A stretch of 64,000 nt of DNA from assembly GCA_018968885.1 (NCBI GenBank), contig JAGWZK010000002.1, forward strand, positions 1-64,000, in the 5' to 3' direction. Made by a program: the position numbers and the translations under genes. Origin of the DNA: Planctomycetota bacterium. GTDB taxonomy: Bacteria > Planctomycetota > Phycisphaerae > Phycisphaerales > UBA1924. A model generated the notes under the pieces. It searched no databases and had not been told where the DNA came from. It worked only from the letters and a program-made list of their open reading frames with translations. Below, one piece after another: positions 17,983 through 28,768 of this stretch (its first letter is position 1; each line of letters starts with the position of its first letter).

Positions 17983-19284
17983 ATGCTGCGTTCCATCCTC
18001 GCGTCCTCACTCGCGCTCGCCGCGGGTGGTCTGGGCATCTCATTCGCAACCCAATCCAACGCCACCACATCCGCTGGCACCTCTGCCACTGCCTTGTCGA
18101 TGGCTGCCCTTGCCAACACTGCCAATCCCTCCATTCTCGAAACCGCCACCAGCGCTGGTAAATTCAACACGCTCGCCGCGGCAATCGAGAAAGCCGGCCT
18201 CTTGAACACCCTCAGTGGTTCCGGCCCCTTCACAGTCCTCGCCCCTTCCGATGATGCCTTTGCCAAACTCGGCAATAGTGTCAACGATCTCTTGAAGCCC
18301 GAGAATCTGCCTCGCCTCCGCCAGATCCTCACGTACCACGTCATTCCCGGGCGGATCTCCTCTGCGGACCTCATCAAAACCCGTTCAGCCGACACCGTCA
18401 ACGGTCAACGCCTCAACCTCACCCTTAATGAAGGTCGTCTCACGATCGGTGACACCAAGTTCTCCGCCACCGACATCCAATGCTCCAACGGTGTCATCCA
18501 CATCATCGACTCCGTCCTCATTCCCGCCAAGCACGACATTGTGAGCGCGGCTTCAAACCTGCATGATTTCCGGACTCTGGTTACCGCAGTCAAGGCCGCG
18601 GGCCTGGCTGAAACGCTCTCGGGCCCGGGCCCTTTTACCGTCTTTGCCCCCACCAACGAAGCTTTCGCCAAGGTCCCCAAGGACATTCTCAAGAAGCTCC
18701 TCCTCCCAGAGAACAAAGAAACCCTTTCCAAGATCCTCACATACCACGTCGTCGCTGGTCGCGCCTACGCCTCCGACGCGGCATCCCTCTCCAAGGCCGC
18801 GACCGTCGCCGGAGAAGAAGTGAAGTTTGCTCTCAATAACGGTCGCCTGCGCATCAATGACTCCAACATCACACGCACCGATATGGACACCTCCAACGGC
18901 GTGATCCACATCATCGACACTGTGCTTATTCCGCCGAGTGTCGACCTCGCCGCGCTGGCCTCGACCCCCTCGTCAAGTTCGTCCATCGGCTCCGCCTCCT
19001 CCAGCGGCAGTGGCACCGACCTCATTAACCTCGCCATCGAACGTGGTGTACCCCTCTTCAATGATGGCAACCCCGCCGCCTGCGCCGCGATATACGAAGT
19101 CGCGCTCGTCGCCCTTTTGGATCGTCCGAGTCTCCCCGGCGATGCCCGCACCATGATTACCTCGGCCCTTTCCGCCGGACGCGAACAGGTCAACGCATCA
19201 GACCGTGCTTGGACCTTCCGCACCGCCCTCGACAAACTCGCAGAAATGCCCACGATGATGGCCCCAGCCCGTCGCGGCAACTGA
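17983..19284 (+). CDS. Exported protein with two fasciclin (FAS1) domains
   Basis: 433 residues from an ATG at 17983 (CGGAGA 6 bases upstream). A signal peptide (ILASSLALAAGGLG) is followed by two FAS1 domains, about 45-185 and 190-325, each with the paired H1/H2-type motifs: GPFTVLAPSDDAFAKL with LTYHVIPG and SNGVIHIIDSVLIP in the first, GPFTVFAPTNEAFAKV with LTYHVVAG and SNGVIHIIDTVLIP in the second. FAS1 domains mediate adhesion at cell surfaces. A Ser-rich linker and a helical C-terminal domain of unknown kind complete the protein. Confidence 0.88.
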   Translation: MLRSILASSLALAAGGLGISFATQSNATTSAGTSATALSMAALANTANPSILETATSAGKFNTLAAAIEKAGLLNTLSGSGPFTVLAPSDDAFAKLGNSVNDLLKPENLPRLRQILTYHVIPGRISSADLIKTRSADTVNGQRLNLTLNEGRLTIGDTKFSATDIQCSNGVIHIIDSVLIPAKHDIVSAASNLHDFRTLVTAVKAAGLAETLSGPGPFTVFAPTNEAFAKVPKDILKKLLLPENKETLSKILTYHVVAGRAYASDAASLSKAATVAGEEVKFALNNGRLRINDSNITRTDMDTSNGVIHIIDTVLIPPSVDLAALASTPSSSSSIGSASSSGSGTDLINLAIERGVPLFNDGNPAACAAIYEVALVALLDRPSLPGDARTMITSALSAGREQVNASDRAWTFRTALDKLAEMPTMMAPARRGN

Positions 19285-19318
19285 TCCGCTGCACTCGATT
19301 TCTCAGCCCCTCCCTCAC

Positions 19319-19351
19319 GCGGCTGGCTTCCTCCCAGAGGAATCCAGCCGC
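19319..19351 (+). terminator. Intrinsic terminator after the FAS1 gene
   Basis: GCGGCTGG (19319-19326) pairs with CCAGCCGC (19344-19351), and TTCCTC with GAGGAA extends the stem past one mismatch. TTTCTCATT follows. It lies 34 bases after the FAS1 stop and before terC. Confidence 0.75.
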
Positions 19352-19389
19352 TTTCTCATTCCCCACCAATCTCTGCTACCTTTTCCCCC

Positions 19390-20214
19390 ATGCTCATGGA
19401 TCTTGCTCTGAATGTCCCCTCTCTTTCTTTAGCTTTCGCCGAAGGCGCCCCCGCCGGCAGCAAAGAACTCTTCACCACCGCCAACCTCATCGCCGTCGTC
19501 ACGCTGAGCGCGATGGAGATCGTGCTGGGCATCGACAACGTCGTCTTCGTTGCCATCATCGCCGGCCGCGCCAAGCCAGAGGATCGTGACCGCGTCCGCA
19601 AGATCGGACTGGCCCTTGGTGTGATCCTTCGCGTGCTGCTCCTATTCTCCCTCGGCTGGCTCGCCACACTCACCACTCCCCTCTTCACCGTCATGGATAA
19701 GGGCTTCAGTGGCAAAGATCTCGTCCTCCTCTTCGGTGGTCTCTTCCTCCTCTTCAAGAGTGTCAAAGAGATTCACCACAAGGTCGAAGGCCCTGGCGAG
19801 CACCCCGCCACTTCTCACGCCGCTATCGGCCTTTCGTTCGGTAGCGCCATCGCCCAGATCGCGGTCATCGATCTGGTCTTCTCCCTCGATTCGGTCATCA
19901 CCGCCGTCGGCATGGTGCAGAACATCTGGGTCATGGTCATCGCTGTGCTGCTGTCCGCGGTCGTGATGATCTCTGCCGCCGGTCCAATCTCCCGCTTTGT
20001 CGATCGTCACCCGGCCATCAAGATGCTCGCACTCTCATTCCTTGTCCTCATCGGCGTCATGCTCATCGCCGAAGGGTGCGGGCAGAAGTTCAACAAGGGG
20101 TATATCTACTTCGCCATGGCCTTCTCCCTGTCTGTCGAACTCCTCAGCATGCGCATGCGTTCCAAAGCGGCTGTCAAGCCGTCGTCCACTCCCCCCACCG
20201 CTCCCACCGTATGA
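19390..20214 (+). CDS. TerC-family integral membrane protein
   Basis: 274 residues with seven or so transmembrane segments. TerC hallmarks are the acidic intramembrane motifs EIVLGIDNVVFVAII near residue 45 and IDLVFSLDSVITAVG near 155, the two most conserved parts of this family. Members act in metal-ion (often manganese) efflux or loading of exported proteins, and were named after tellurite resistance. The protein is a little shorter than TerC with CBS-domain extensions and ends in a Pro/Thr-rich tail. cysS follows 42 bases downstream. Confidence 0.9.
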   Translation: MLMDLALNVPSLSLAFAEGAPAGSKELFTTANLIAVVTLSAMEIVLGIDNVVFVAIIAGRAKPEDRDRVRKIGLALGVILRVLLLFSLGWLATLTTPLFTVMDKGFSGKDLVLLFGGLFLLFKSVKEIHHKVEGPGEHPATSHAAIGLSFGSAIAQIAVIDLVFSLDSVITAVGMVQNIWVMVIAVLLSAVVMISAAGPISRFVDRHPAIKMLALSFLVLIGVMLIAEGCGQKFNKGYIYFAMAFSLSVELLSMRMRSKAAVKPSSTPPTAPTV

Positions 20215-20256
20215 ACACGCCGCGCATCGTGATGGGCTAATACCCTCTTGGCCCAT

Positions 20257-21879
<1,623 letters not shown>

Positions 21880-21938
21880 GTCGATCGCGACGATTCTCGA
21901 TCATTTCTTGCGAATTGAAAATTGGCGCCACCGTCGAC

Positions 21939-22499
21939 TCAACTCACCGTCAGGCCGACTGGCTGCGGGCGAGGAGCAAAGTTGGGCTGCAGCACGATGC
22001 CGAAGGGCTTGCGCTTACCACCCGGCGGCGGAAGGCCCTGTTCATCAATCAGACGCTGGATCGCCATCACACCTTCGATCAACTGTTCGGGGCGGGGCGG
22101 GCAACCGGGGATGTAGACATCGACGGGAATGAACTGGTCACACCCTTGGACCACGGCGTACGTGTCAAAGACACCGCCAGTGCTGGCGCACGCGCCCATC
22201 GAGATCACCCACTTGGGCTCGGGCATCTGGGCATACGTGTGTTGCAGGACGGGCATCATCTTGGCAGAGATGCGGCCAGCGACGATGAGCAAGTCGGACT
22301 GGCGTGGGCTGAACCGCATGACCTCTGCGCCAAAGCGGGCGAGATCGAAGCGTGAGCAGGCAGTGGCCATCAGCTCGATGCCGCAGCAAGCCGTGGCAAA
22401 GGGCATTGGCCACAGGGAATTGCGGCGAGCCCAACCGATCACGCGGCGGAGCTGCGTGGTCATGAATCCATCGACGGGAAGTGCGGCTTCGAGGCCCAT
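21939..22499 (-). CDS. nuoB: NADH-quinone oxidoreductase subunit B (orphan)
   Basis: 186 residues. NuoB carries the iron-sulfur cluster N2, which passes electrons to quinone in complex I. The four cluster ligands are visible: the CC pair and third Cys in [18 protein letters not shown]... wait-free motifs ACCGIELMA and TACSRFD, then [10 protein letters not shown] and [11 protein letters not shown]. The ATG at 22499, with AAGGA 8 bases upstream, gives the family length; a longer frame starts far upstream. No other nuo gene lies near: cysS is convergent on one side and a methyltransferase divergent on the other. It may work with subunits encoded elsewhere. Confidence 0.9.
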   Translation of the reverse strand: MGLEAALPVDGFMTTQLRRVIGWARRNSLWPMPFATACCGIELMATACSRFDLARFGAEVMRFSPRQSDLLIVAGRISAKMMPVLQHTYAQMPEPKWVISMGACASTGGVFDTYAVVQGCDQFIPVDVYIPGCPPRPEQLIEGVMAIQRLIDEQGLPPPGGKRKPFGIVLQPNFAPRPQPVGLTVS

Positions 22500-22580
22500 G
22501 CGGTGCATCCTTTTATGAACACGTGAGGGTAGGCCCCAAGTGGGCAAGGTCGGCGGGTCATCGGGAGTGCGGTTGGGGGT

Positions 22581-23348
22581 ATGCTTGGCGGCATGGGAGA
22601 GCGGCCGGTGCATCTTGAGCGGCGGGAATATGTGCCGCGAGCCCGGCAGGAAGAGTGGATCGTTCCTCTTTTGCAGCGTGAGATTGCCGATTCCATGAAT
22701 CGGTACGGTTCCTCGGGGCAGGGTCGCCCTGCCTTGGATGCGGGTTGCGGCGGGCAGCCCCTGCGCAAAGACATCGAAGCACGCGGCTGGCGGTATGTGT
22801 CGCTGGATGTGATTGCTGCGCCTGGGGTCACGCCGGACTTTCTTGGCGCGTTGGATGAGGAGATTCCCCCTGACTGCCGCGAGCGCGGTCCGTACGGGCT
22901 GATCATGTGCACTGAAGTGCTGGAGCATGTGGCTGATTGGCCGAGGGCGTGGGCGAACCTGGCCTCGCTATTGAGTGATGATGGAGTGCTGATCGTGACG
23001 TGCCCGTTTGTGTATCCCTTGCACGAGGAGCCACACGATTACTGGCGACCGACGACACACGCGGTGAAGACTTGGGCAGAAGCGAGTGGACTGGACATGG
23101 TGGAAATTCGGCGACTTGGTGATGGGTGGGATGTCCTAGGCACCGTCGCCGGTGCGTGCAAGCCCCAGCAGGCCACACGCGGGGCATGGGGCTGGCTGCT
23201 GACGCGGATCGTGAAGTGGTTGCGGCGAGTCACTTTCGCGCTGTGCAGTAGCACGACCGTGCGCAAGCATGTCACGTTGAGCGGCACGGGTTCCGGGCCG
23301 CTGTATCTGTCGAATCTCGCCATAGCGCGAAAGCGAGTTCGCGCATGA
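22581..23348 (+). CDS. SAM-dependent methyltransferase (class I)
   Basis: 255 residues. The SAM-binding motif I is [15 protein letters not shown] (about residue 51), with the following acidic strand [11 protein letters not shown], and motif [15 protein letters not shown] marks a Methyltransf_11-type fold. The acceptor is unknown. Its stop overlaps the start of a glycosyltransferase (ATGA at 23345-23348), so the two are translationally coupled, and a role in surface glycan or lipid modification is the natural guess. Confidence 0.82.
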   Translation: MLGGMGERPVHLERREYVPRARQEEWIVPLLQREIADSMNRYGSSGQGRPALDAGCGGQPLRKDIEARGWRYVSLDVIAAPGVTPDFLGALDEEIPPDCRERGPYGLIMCTEVLEHVADWPRAWANLASLLSDDGVLIVTCPFVYPLHEEPHDYWRPTTHAVKTWAEASGLDMVEIRRLGDGWDVLGTVAGACKPQQATRGAWGWLLTRIVKWLRRVTFALCSSTTVRKHVTLSGTGSGPLYLSNLAIARKRVRA

Positions 23349-24493
23349 GGTTCGCATTCATCTCTGCGAACAAAGGTCTGCCATGGGGTGGCAGTGAGGA
23401 GCTGTGGGCCGCGGCAGCGAAGACGGCACTGCGCGAGAAGCACGAGGTGATCGTGTGCGTCTTTGCCTGGCCGGAACCGGCCGCAAAGGTGCAGGAGTTA
23501 CAGCAGGCAGGGGCGGAGTTGATCCGGATTCCCCTCAAGGCGCGGCGCCTGCCCTTGTGGGGCTACGGATGGATGAGGAAGTTGATCGCGCGAGCGCCGG
23601 ATGTGGTGTGTATCAGTCAGGGACAGGAGTATGACTTGGCTGGCAGATCTTGGGGAGCAGATCTGATTGAGTGGCTTTCGCGCAGCCAAACACCCTGCGC
23701 AAGCGTTGTGCAATACAACGACGATGTGGCCAGGCCCAGCGCGCGGGGTGAGAGAAACGCCAAGGCAATCATCGAACTCGCTCAATTCAATGGCTACGTC
23801 GCAGCGCGCAACATCGCACAGACCGAGCGAGTGTTGGAGATGAAAGTGCCGCGCGCCACGGTGGTGCGCAACCCGGTGAATCTCAATGACACCAGCAGAT
23901 TGGAATGGCCGACCAGTGCCGGCGTGAGACGATTCGCCAGCGTCGCCCGCCTGCACGCAGCGACCAAGGGACAGGATGCATTGCTGAGCGTGCTGAGCGA
24001 ACCAGCGTGGAAGGATCGCGCTTGGGAACTTTCACTCTTTGGAGTGGGGCCGGACGAGGCGAATTTTCGTAAGCTTGCTCAGCTGGGGGGAATTGCTGAG
24101 CGGGTGCATTTTTGCGGACGGACCAGCGACATTCGCAAAGTGTGGCGCGAGCATCACGCACTGATCATGCCATCGCGAGGTGAAGGCACGCCACTTGCGA
24201 TGGTTGAAGCGATGCTGTCGGGGCGGCCGTGCCTGGTGACGGATGTGGGAGATTGTGCCGCGTGGGTACGAGAGGGAATTGAGGGTTGGATTGCAGCCCG
24301 ACCGGAATCCGCTGAAGTTCGCGCTGCCTTGGAACGCATGTGGAATGCGCGTGATTCGTGGCAGTTGATGGGCGATGCCGCGGCAGATCGGGCGTGGGAA
24401 CTCTTTGACCCTGATGCCGGCGGCACGCTCTTGACCGTGCTCAAGGCATGCGTATCTGACCACGCGAAGCTTGCTCCACATCAGAGGAAGTAA
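23345..24493 (+). CDS. Glycosyltransferase family 4
   Basis: 382 residues with two Rossmann-like halves of the GT-B fold. The N-terminus FAFISANKGLPWGGSEELW is the acceptor-side opening loop; the C-terminal half has FASVARLHAATKGQDALL and the donor-site acidic motif ALIMPSRGEGTPLAMVEAM (the EX7E-like region of GT4). It transfers a sugar from a nucleotide donor, probably in exopolysaccharide or glycolipid synthesis. Start overlaps the methyltransferase stop. Its last 53 bases overlap the 3' end of the opposite-strand glycosyltransferase at 24441. Confidence 0.85.
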   Translation: MRFAFISANKGLPWGGSEELWAAAAKTALREKHEVIVCVFAWPEPAAKVQELQQAGAELIRIPLKARRLPLWGYGWMRKLIARAPDVVCISQGQEYDLAGRSWGADLIEWLSRSQTPCASVVQYNDDVARPSARGERNAKAIIELAQFNGYVAARNIAQTERVLEMKVPRATVVRNPVNLNDTSRLEWPTSAGVRRFASVARLHAATKGQDALLSVLSEPAWKDRAWELSLFGVGPDEANFRKLAQLGGIAERVHFCGRTSDIRKVWREHHALIMPSRGEGTPLAMVEAMLSGRPCLVTDVGDCAAWVREGIEGWIAARPESAEVRAALERMWNARDSWQLMGDAAADRAWELFDPDAGGTLLTVLKACVSDHAKLAPHQRK

Positions 24494-25433
24494 GCGTCTC
24501 CAGCAACCTCTCCCAGCTTTCCACCCGAGCGTGATGTTCGGCGAGTTTCAATCGCCGCAGATCTGGGCGCCATTCCAGGCACTTGGCACGCAGCAAGCGC
24601 GACTGGGCCCGCCTCAGATGAGTGCGTGCCCAATCGGCATCTGGTTGACCGCTGGCGAGCCACTTGAGTTGCGCCTTACTGAGCGAGACGCCGCGGGCCA
24701 GACGTTCGAGATATTCGATGGATTGGCGGCGATCAGGAATCAGATGCCGCACGTGGGCATCGGGGGTGTAGCGGACATGCCAGCCGAGTCGTCGCATCCT
24801 GATACACAGTTCGTAATCCTCACCAGACTCGAGGGCAGCGCCGGTGCGTCCACCCAACAGACGAGTATTCAACCAATCGGTTGCGATCAGGGCCTCGCGA
24901 CGCATGGCAAAGGCGGCGCTGGCCATGCCTTGATCGCTGCGCGTGAGCATCATTGGCATCGCGCCAAAATCCTGCTGCGCGAGCATGGTGGCGTAGCGAC
25001 GTGCCAACGCTGAGGGCGGAGAAGCAAACTGAAGTTCAATGCGACCACCAACCCAGCCCGCACGCGGGTCAGAATCAAACGGGACGAGGATCGAATTCAG
25101 CCAATCAGGATCTGGCAGGGTGTCATCGTCCAGCATCGCCATCAGCGGCGCAGTGGACGACCGGAAAAAGCAAGCACGGGCGTGAGCAATCCCCTGCACC
25201 GGTTCGACGATTCGTCGCACGCGCAGGTGGGGGTGTGCGTTAGCGAACTCATCGACAATCGTGGGCGTGTTGTCGGTGCAGTTATTGTCAATGACCAGAA
25301 ACTCAACAAGACGTGATGCCACACCAGGGTGGCTGCACATGACCGCGATCGCTCGCAATGTCGGCACAATTGCGCTGCCACGATTGAATGTGCACAGACC
25401 CAGCGAAACTGGAAGTGAAGCGATCTCCGCCAT
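24441..25433 (-). CDS. Glycosyltransferase family 2
   Basis: 330 residues. GT-A fold features: SLGLCTFNRGSAIVPTLRA at the N-terminus, VIDNNCTDNTP (nucleotide site), the metal-binding acidic triplet in MAMLDDDTLPDPDW and the acceptor motif ALESGEDYELCIRMRRLGW (ED-x-D-like). It probably adds a sugar to a lipid- or protein-linked acceptor. An ATG at 25433 is taken in place of an upstream TTG. The gene converges on and overlaps the family 4 glycosyltransferase, a natural antisense arrangement. Confidence 0.87.
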   Translation of the reverse strand: MAEIASLPVSLGLCTFNRGSAIVPTLRAIAVMCSHPGVASRLVEFLVIDNNCTDNTPTIVDEFANAHPHLRVRRIVEPVQGIAHARACFFRSSTAPLMAMLDDDTLPDPDWLNSILVPFDSDPRAGWVGGRIELQFASPPSALARRYATMLAQQDFGAMPMMLTRSDQGMASAAFAMRREALIATDWLNTRLLGGRTGAALESGEDYELCIRMRRLGWHVRYTPDAHVRHLIPDRRQSIEYLERLARGVSLSKAQLKWLASGQPDADWARTHLRRAQSRLLRAKCLEWRPDLRRLKLAEHHARVESWERLLETLTSSDVEQASRGQIRMP

Positions 25434-25539
25434 GAACAAAAGGTTATCGCCGCCATACCCGCGCCGTCACTGGGAGATTCTGGTCTCGCAGCATGGCAGC
25501 CACCGCAGCCAGCGACAGGCCCCTCTCGCCGAAATGAGA

Positions 25540-25570
25540 ACACCCCACGTGTTTCCATCCTGTGGGGTGT
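25540..25570 (-). terminator. Hairpin after the first GC-dockerin gene
   Basis: ACACCCCAC (25540-25548) pairs perfectly with GTGGGGTGT (25562-25570). Read leftward it is followed by TCTCATTTC, a weak T tract. It lies 31 bases past the leftward stop at 25602. Confidence 0.6.
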
Positions 25571-25601
25571 CAAGAAACGACGACAATGTGCACCTGAGAA
25601 C

Positions 25602-26996
25602 TCAGCAGCCGCTGCTGAAGTCTGCAACAAAGTCGAGATCGTCAAAGAAGTCGGTCGTCAGATCCCCGTTGTAGTCAGAGCTGGGTGCTGATTGCGAGAA
25701 AGCCGCGACAAAGTCCAGATAATCAAAGAAGTCCAAGGTGCCGTCGCCGTTGAAATCGGCCTTACAGCGGAAGCGGATGCCGATGATCGTTTCGTTGGCG
25801 GTACCACCGGCACACGGGGTCAAATCAACGTTGACGTACACCATGCCATCCTCGGCAAGATCAATGCCGGGAGCAACGGTGTTGGATGCGTTGAAATCAG
25901 AGATAATCGCGTCGCAGTTGCCATCACCATCGGTGTCGATGGAATCACCAACAGCAATCGTAAAGCATGTGGACAGAGACGACGCGGCACCCACGAACAG
26001 CGTTGAAGGAGCCACGCCGGTGGTACCGGCGGAAATGAACGCCACTTCCTCGCGATTGTTCAACGAAGAAGCGCCGATCGCACCAGCAAAGACCCTGCCT
26101 CCGTAACTGCTGCCTTCACGGGCGATGATGGTGTTGTTATACGCCACGATCTCATCAATGCTTGTGGTCGGGTTGTTGGTATCACCGGCAACCAGCCAGC
26201 TGCCCGCGTTGTTGGTGCTGGGAATGCGGAAGGCAACCCAGTTCTCGCCACCACCAGGCGCGGTTGAACCCTCGCGAGCGATCACAGAGTCAGTTGCCGA
26301 GTAGTGAACGAACAAATCCGTCGCCGTTGAGCCCGTCGCCGTGAGCACATGCACGCGATGAGCATTGTTGTCCGAAACGTCGTACGGGAAGTTGGACGCA
26401 CCAGTGGTGATGGTCAGACCGCCGTACGTGCCGCCGCCGATCCACAGCACATCGAAGACAGGATTGGACGGATCAGATACACGGAAGAACGCGCGATTGG
26501 TGGTTGTTCCAGCAGCGACGTCGCGAATATCACCGACGAAGTACGCTGTGCCGTCCGGGCTCATGGACGGACGCGAGGCAAATGCACTGAGCTTGCCCGG
26601 CAGCGTGGGAATAGGCTGGTCTTCAACGATCAGTACCCCGAGCTGCGTCCACGCGCCGTCGTCACCATCAATCGTCGGGCTATAGCAGAACCCGCCAGAG
26701 TTAGACACGCCCATCGTGCCTTCGGCTCCGGTCAGAACCGAGGGCAAGCCGTCCGAATTCAACCACACCACGGCCGAGTCATACCACACGAAGTTACCCC
26801 CGCTGGAACTGCCAGTAAAGCCAATCTGACCCGCTGCATTGGTGTATGGGTCGTTCAGTCCGGAGCACGTCAACCCAGTGGTCCCGGGAAGCGACTGACC
26901 GTTGGCCATGACAACGGTGGCGCGAGTGATGGACTGGGCTGAGGCCAATCCAGCGCAGAGTGAAAGTGCAAGGACGGCGGGAATGCAATGCATCAT
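25602..26996 (-). CDS. Exported GC-type dockerin protein (copy 1)
   Basis: 464 residues. A signal peptide (LALSLCAGLASAQ) and a large beta-rich domain of unknown function, apparently with internal repeats, precede a C-terminal pair of dockerin-like EF-hand repeats: ADFNGDGTLDFFDYLDFV and DYNGDLTTDFFDDLDFV, ending DFSSGC. This tail is the GC-type dockerin known from Phycisphaerales exported proteins; it binds calcium and is assumed to anchor or sort the protein. The ATG at 26996 has GAAGGAG upstream. A second protein with the same tail is encoded at 57465-58502. Confidence 0.85.
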   Translation of the reverse strand: MMHCIPAVLALSLCAGLASAQSITRATVVMANGQSLPGTTGLTCSGLNDPYTNAAGQIGFTGSSSGGNFVWYDSAVVWLNSDGLPSVLTGAEGTMGVSNSGGFCYSPTIDGDDGAWTQLGVLIVEDQPIPTLPGKLSAFASRPSMSPDGTAYFVGDIRDVAAGTTTNRAFFRVSDPSNPVFDVLWIGGGTYGGLTITTGASNFPYDVSDNNAHRVHVLTATGSTATDLFVHYSATDSVIAREGSTAPGGGENWVAFRIPSTNNAGSWLVAGDTNNPTTSIDEIVAYNNTIIAREGSSYGGRVFAGAIGASSLNNREEVAFISAGTTGVAPSTLFVGAASSLSTCFTIAVGDSIDTDGDGNCDAIISDFNASNTVAPGIDLAEDGMVYVNVDLTPCAGGTANETIIGIRFRCKADFNGDGTLDFFDYLDFVAAFSQSAPSSDYNGDLTTDFFDDLDFVADFSSGC

Positions 26997-27116
26997 GAAT
27001 CTCCTTCGAGACCTCTCAAAATGACAACGCTGCCCTCTGAAAAGAAGACGAAAACGCGATATTTCGTTCGATATGATTCAAGGTCTGTCAATGTGCGCAA
27101 TCTGGTTCGGGCAATG

Positions 27117-28047
27117 TCAGTGCCGCCAAATCGCATGGACCCCGACAAGCGGATTGACCAATTGGGTGATGCGCAGTTGCACGCTGGAACTGGCGAGTGC
27201 CGCGGCCTCGTCGAGAGACCACTCTTCAAGTTCGGAGATCAAGGCGATCATGCGAGTCGCAGCGAGATAGGCGGCCTGATCGAGCGTGGGGGCAAAGGCG
27301 GGAGTGATCCAGGCATTGCCGGAATAGATACGGGGCGAGGAAATGCGGAGGTCTTTGCGGAGGATGACTTGGAGATCGAGTGCGGAGAGAGGAGTTTCGA
27401 TGGCCGTGCCGCTGATTTCGCCATCACCTTGGGCGGCGTGACCGTCACCGGCGGAGAGAAAGGCGCCGGGAACCATGACGGGAAGATACAGGACGGAGCC
27501 AGCGATGAGTTCGCGGCAATCCATATTCCCGCCGCAATCGCGGGGAGTCCAGGCGCAGGCGGTTTCGTCCGCAGCGCGGGCGGGTGCGAGGCCAATGGTG
27601 CCGGGGAAAGGGCGGATGGGGAGGGATGTGCCGAGAGAGGAGTGGGCGGTGCCGCGACCTGTGGAATCTGCGTTGATTTCCCAATTGATGAGCGTGAGTT
27701 CGTCGGGGTTCAGGCCTGCGGCAGCGTTGAGCGCGGCATTGCCCATGCCCTTGCCGGCGTACGTCCAACCCCATGGAGCGGGAATGACGCGATGAATTCG
27801 AACTTCAATCGTGTCACCCGGCATGGCATCGCGAATGGCAACGGGGCCAGCCAGACATGGGCCCGGAAGGCGCGGTTCGACCCTGGCACGCGGCGCAGTG
27901 GCTGAGGTTTGGGGGAGCGGTGCCCCAACTCACATCGGGAACGGAAAACGTGACTGTGTCGCCAGAAGACACTTCGAGGACTGGGCGAAGTTGCGGCGTC
28001 TAGTGGCCGTGAAGTTGTGCAGGCTCAGGGCCAACGGTGTGGTGCAT
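27117..28047 (-). pseudogene. Acetamidase/formamidase, disrupted by TAG and a frameshift
   Basis: The intact 3' part (ATG 27824) encodes 235 residues of an FmdA/AmdA-type amidase: PWGWTYAGKGMGN, GTIGLAPAR, CGGNMDCRELIAGSVLYLPV, SAGDGHAAQGDGEISG and ITQLVNPLVGVHAIW. The missing N-terminus lies just upstream: MHHTVGPEPAQLHGH, then TAG (28000-28002), then PVLEVSSGDTVTFSVPDVS, in a frame one base off. Removing one G of the run at 27911-27915 joins this frame to ARVEPRLPGPCLAGPVAIR and on to the main part. Intact enzymes hydrolyse short amides to ammonia. The TAG sits where Trp or Phe is usual (TGG to TAG). The product is probably inactive unless these are sequence errors. Confidence 0.8.
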
Positions 28048-28096
28048 GCGATGAGGGTACAGGTGTTTGCTGATGGGGATGGGCTATCTTGTCGTC

Positions 28097-28585
28097 ATGA
28101 AACGCGGCGAAGAGAACGAGAAGGAGCTTGCAGGCGTTTGGCTGCGGGCGATCGCGCTGCAACCGGTTCGGGATGAACTGGAAGTGGTGTACGAGCGAGT
28201 GAGGCAGGCGATTGCGGAACGGGGACCGACTTGCTGGACGAGTGGCAAGTGCTGCAACTTTGAGGAGTATGGGCACCGGTTGTATTGCACGGGACTTGAA
28301 ACTGCGTATGCGGTTGCGGCAGGAGCCAAGGCCGACGCCGATGCCATTGCAGAAGCGCGGGCGCGCGGAGGTTGCCCCTTTCAAGATGGAAAGTTGTGCG
28401 GCATTCAGACGATCAAGCCATTGGGGTGCCGCGTGTATTTCTGCGATGTGAAGGCGCAGGGATGGCAGGAAGACCTGACTGAGAAGATGCTGGAGGAGAT
28501 CCGCGGCATTCACGAGCGTTGGGAAATTCCCTATCGGTACGGAGAATGGCGATCGATGTTGGAGCGGTTTGCGGTGGGCGGATGA
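28097..28585 (+). CDS. YkgJ-type Cys-cluster protein
   Basis: 162 residues. The Cys pattern CWTSGKCCNFEEYG (about 50-63), with GGCPFQDGKLCG and LGCRVYFCD further on, is that of the YkgJ family (UPF0153), thought to bind a zinc ion or iron-sulfur cluster. Biochemical role unknown. ATG at 28097 is chosen because the family starts close to the Glu-rich helix; a frame starting 30 bases earlier also exists. The gene diverges from the broken amidase with 49 bases between. Confidence 0.75.
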   Translation: MKRGEENEKELAGVWLRAIALQPVRDELEVVYERVRQAIAERGPTCWTSGKCCNFEEYGHRLYCTGLETAYAVAAGAKADADAIAEARARGGCPFQDGKLCGIQTIKPLGCRVYFCDVKAQGWQEDLTEKMLEEIRGIHERWEIPYRYGEWRSMLERFAVGG

Positions 28586-28653
28586 GTTTCACTGTCGGAT
28601 TGCACGTTCCCCCGAGCAATCATTTGTTTGCTTTTTGATAGGATATTTCACCC

Positions 28654-28683
28654 TTGACTTCATTGCTTTCTGCCCGATATTAT
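28654..28683 (+). promoter_or_regulatory. Sigma-70-like promoter of the five-gene repeat-protein array
   Basis: TTGACT (28654-28659) and TATTAT (28678-28683) are spaced 18 bases apart, in an AT-rich stretch that contrasts with the region. It lies 85 bases upstream of the first array gene, which has AAAGGAG before its ATG. Confidence 0.65.
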
Positions 28684-28695
28684 GTTTCTAGAAAC
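28684..28695. promoter_or_regulatory. Perfect 12-bp palindrome at the presumed transcription start
   Basis: GTTTCTAGAAAC is its own reverse complement and lies directly after the -10 box, where a repressor would block initiation. Which protein binds it is unknown. Confidence 0.45.
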
Positions 28696-28768
28696 ATTTG
28701 GCCGAGCGGTGCGTATCGATGTGTGGTTGGGGAACACGAGCGGGTGAACGCAAAGGAGCGATTTTCAG

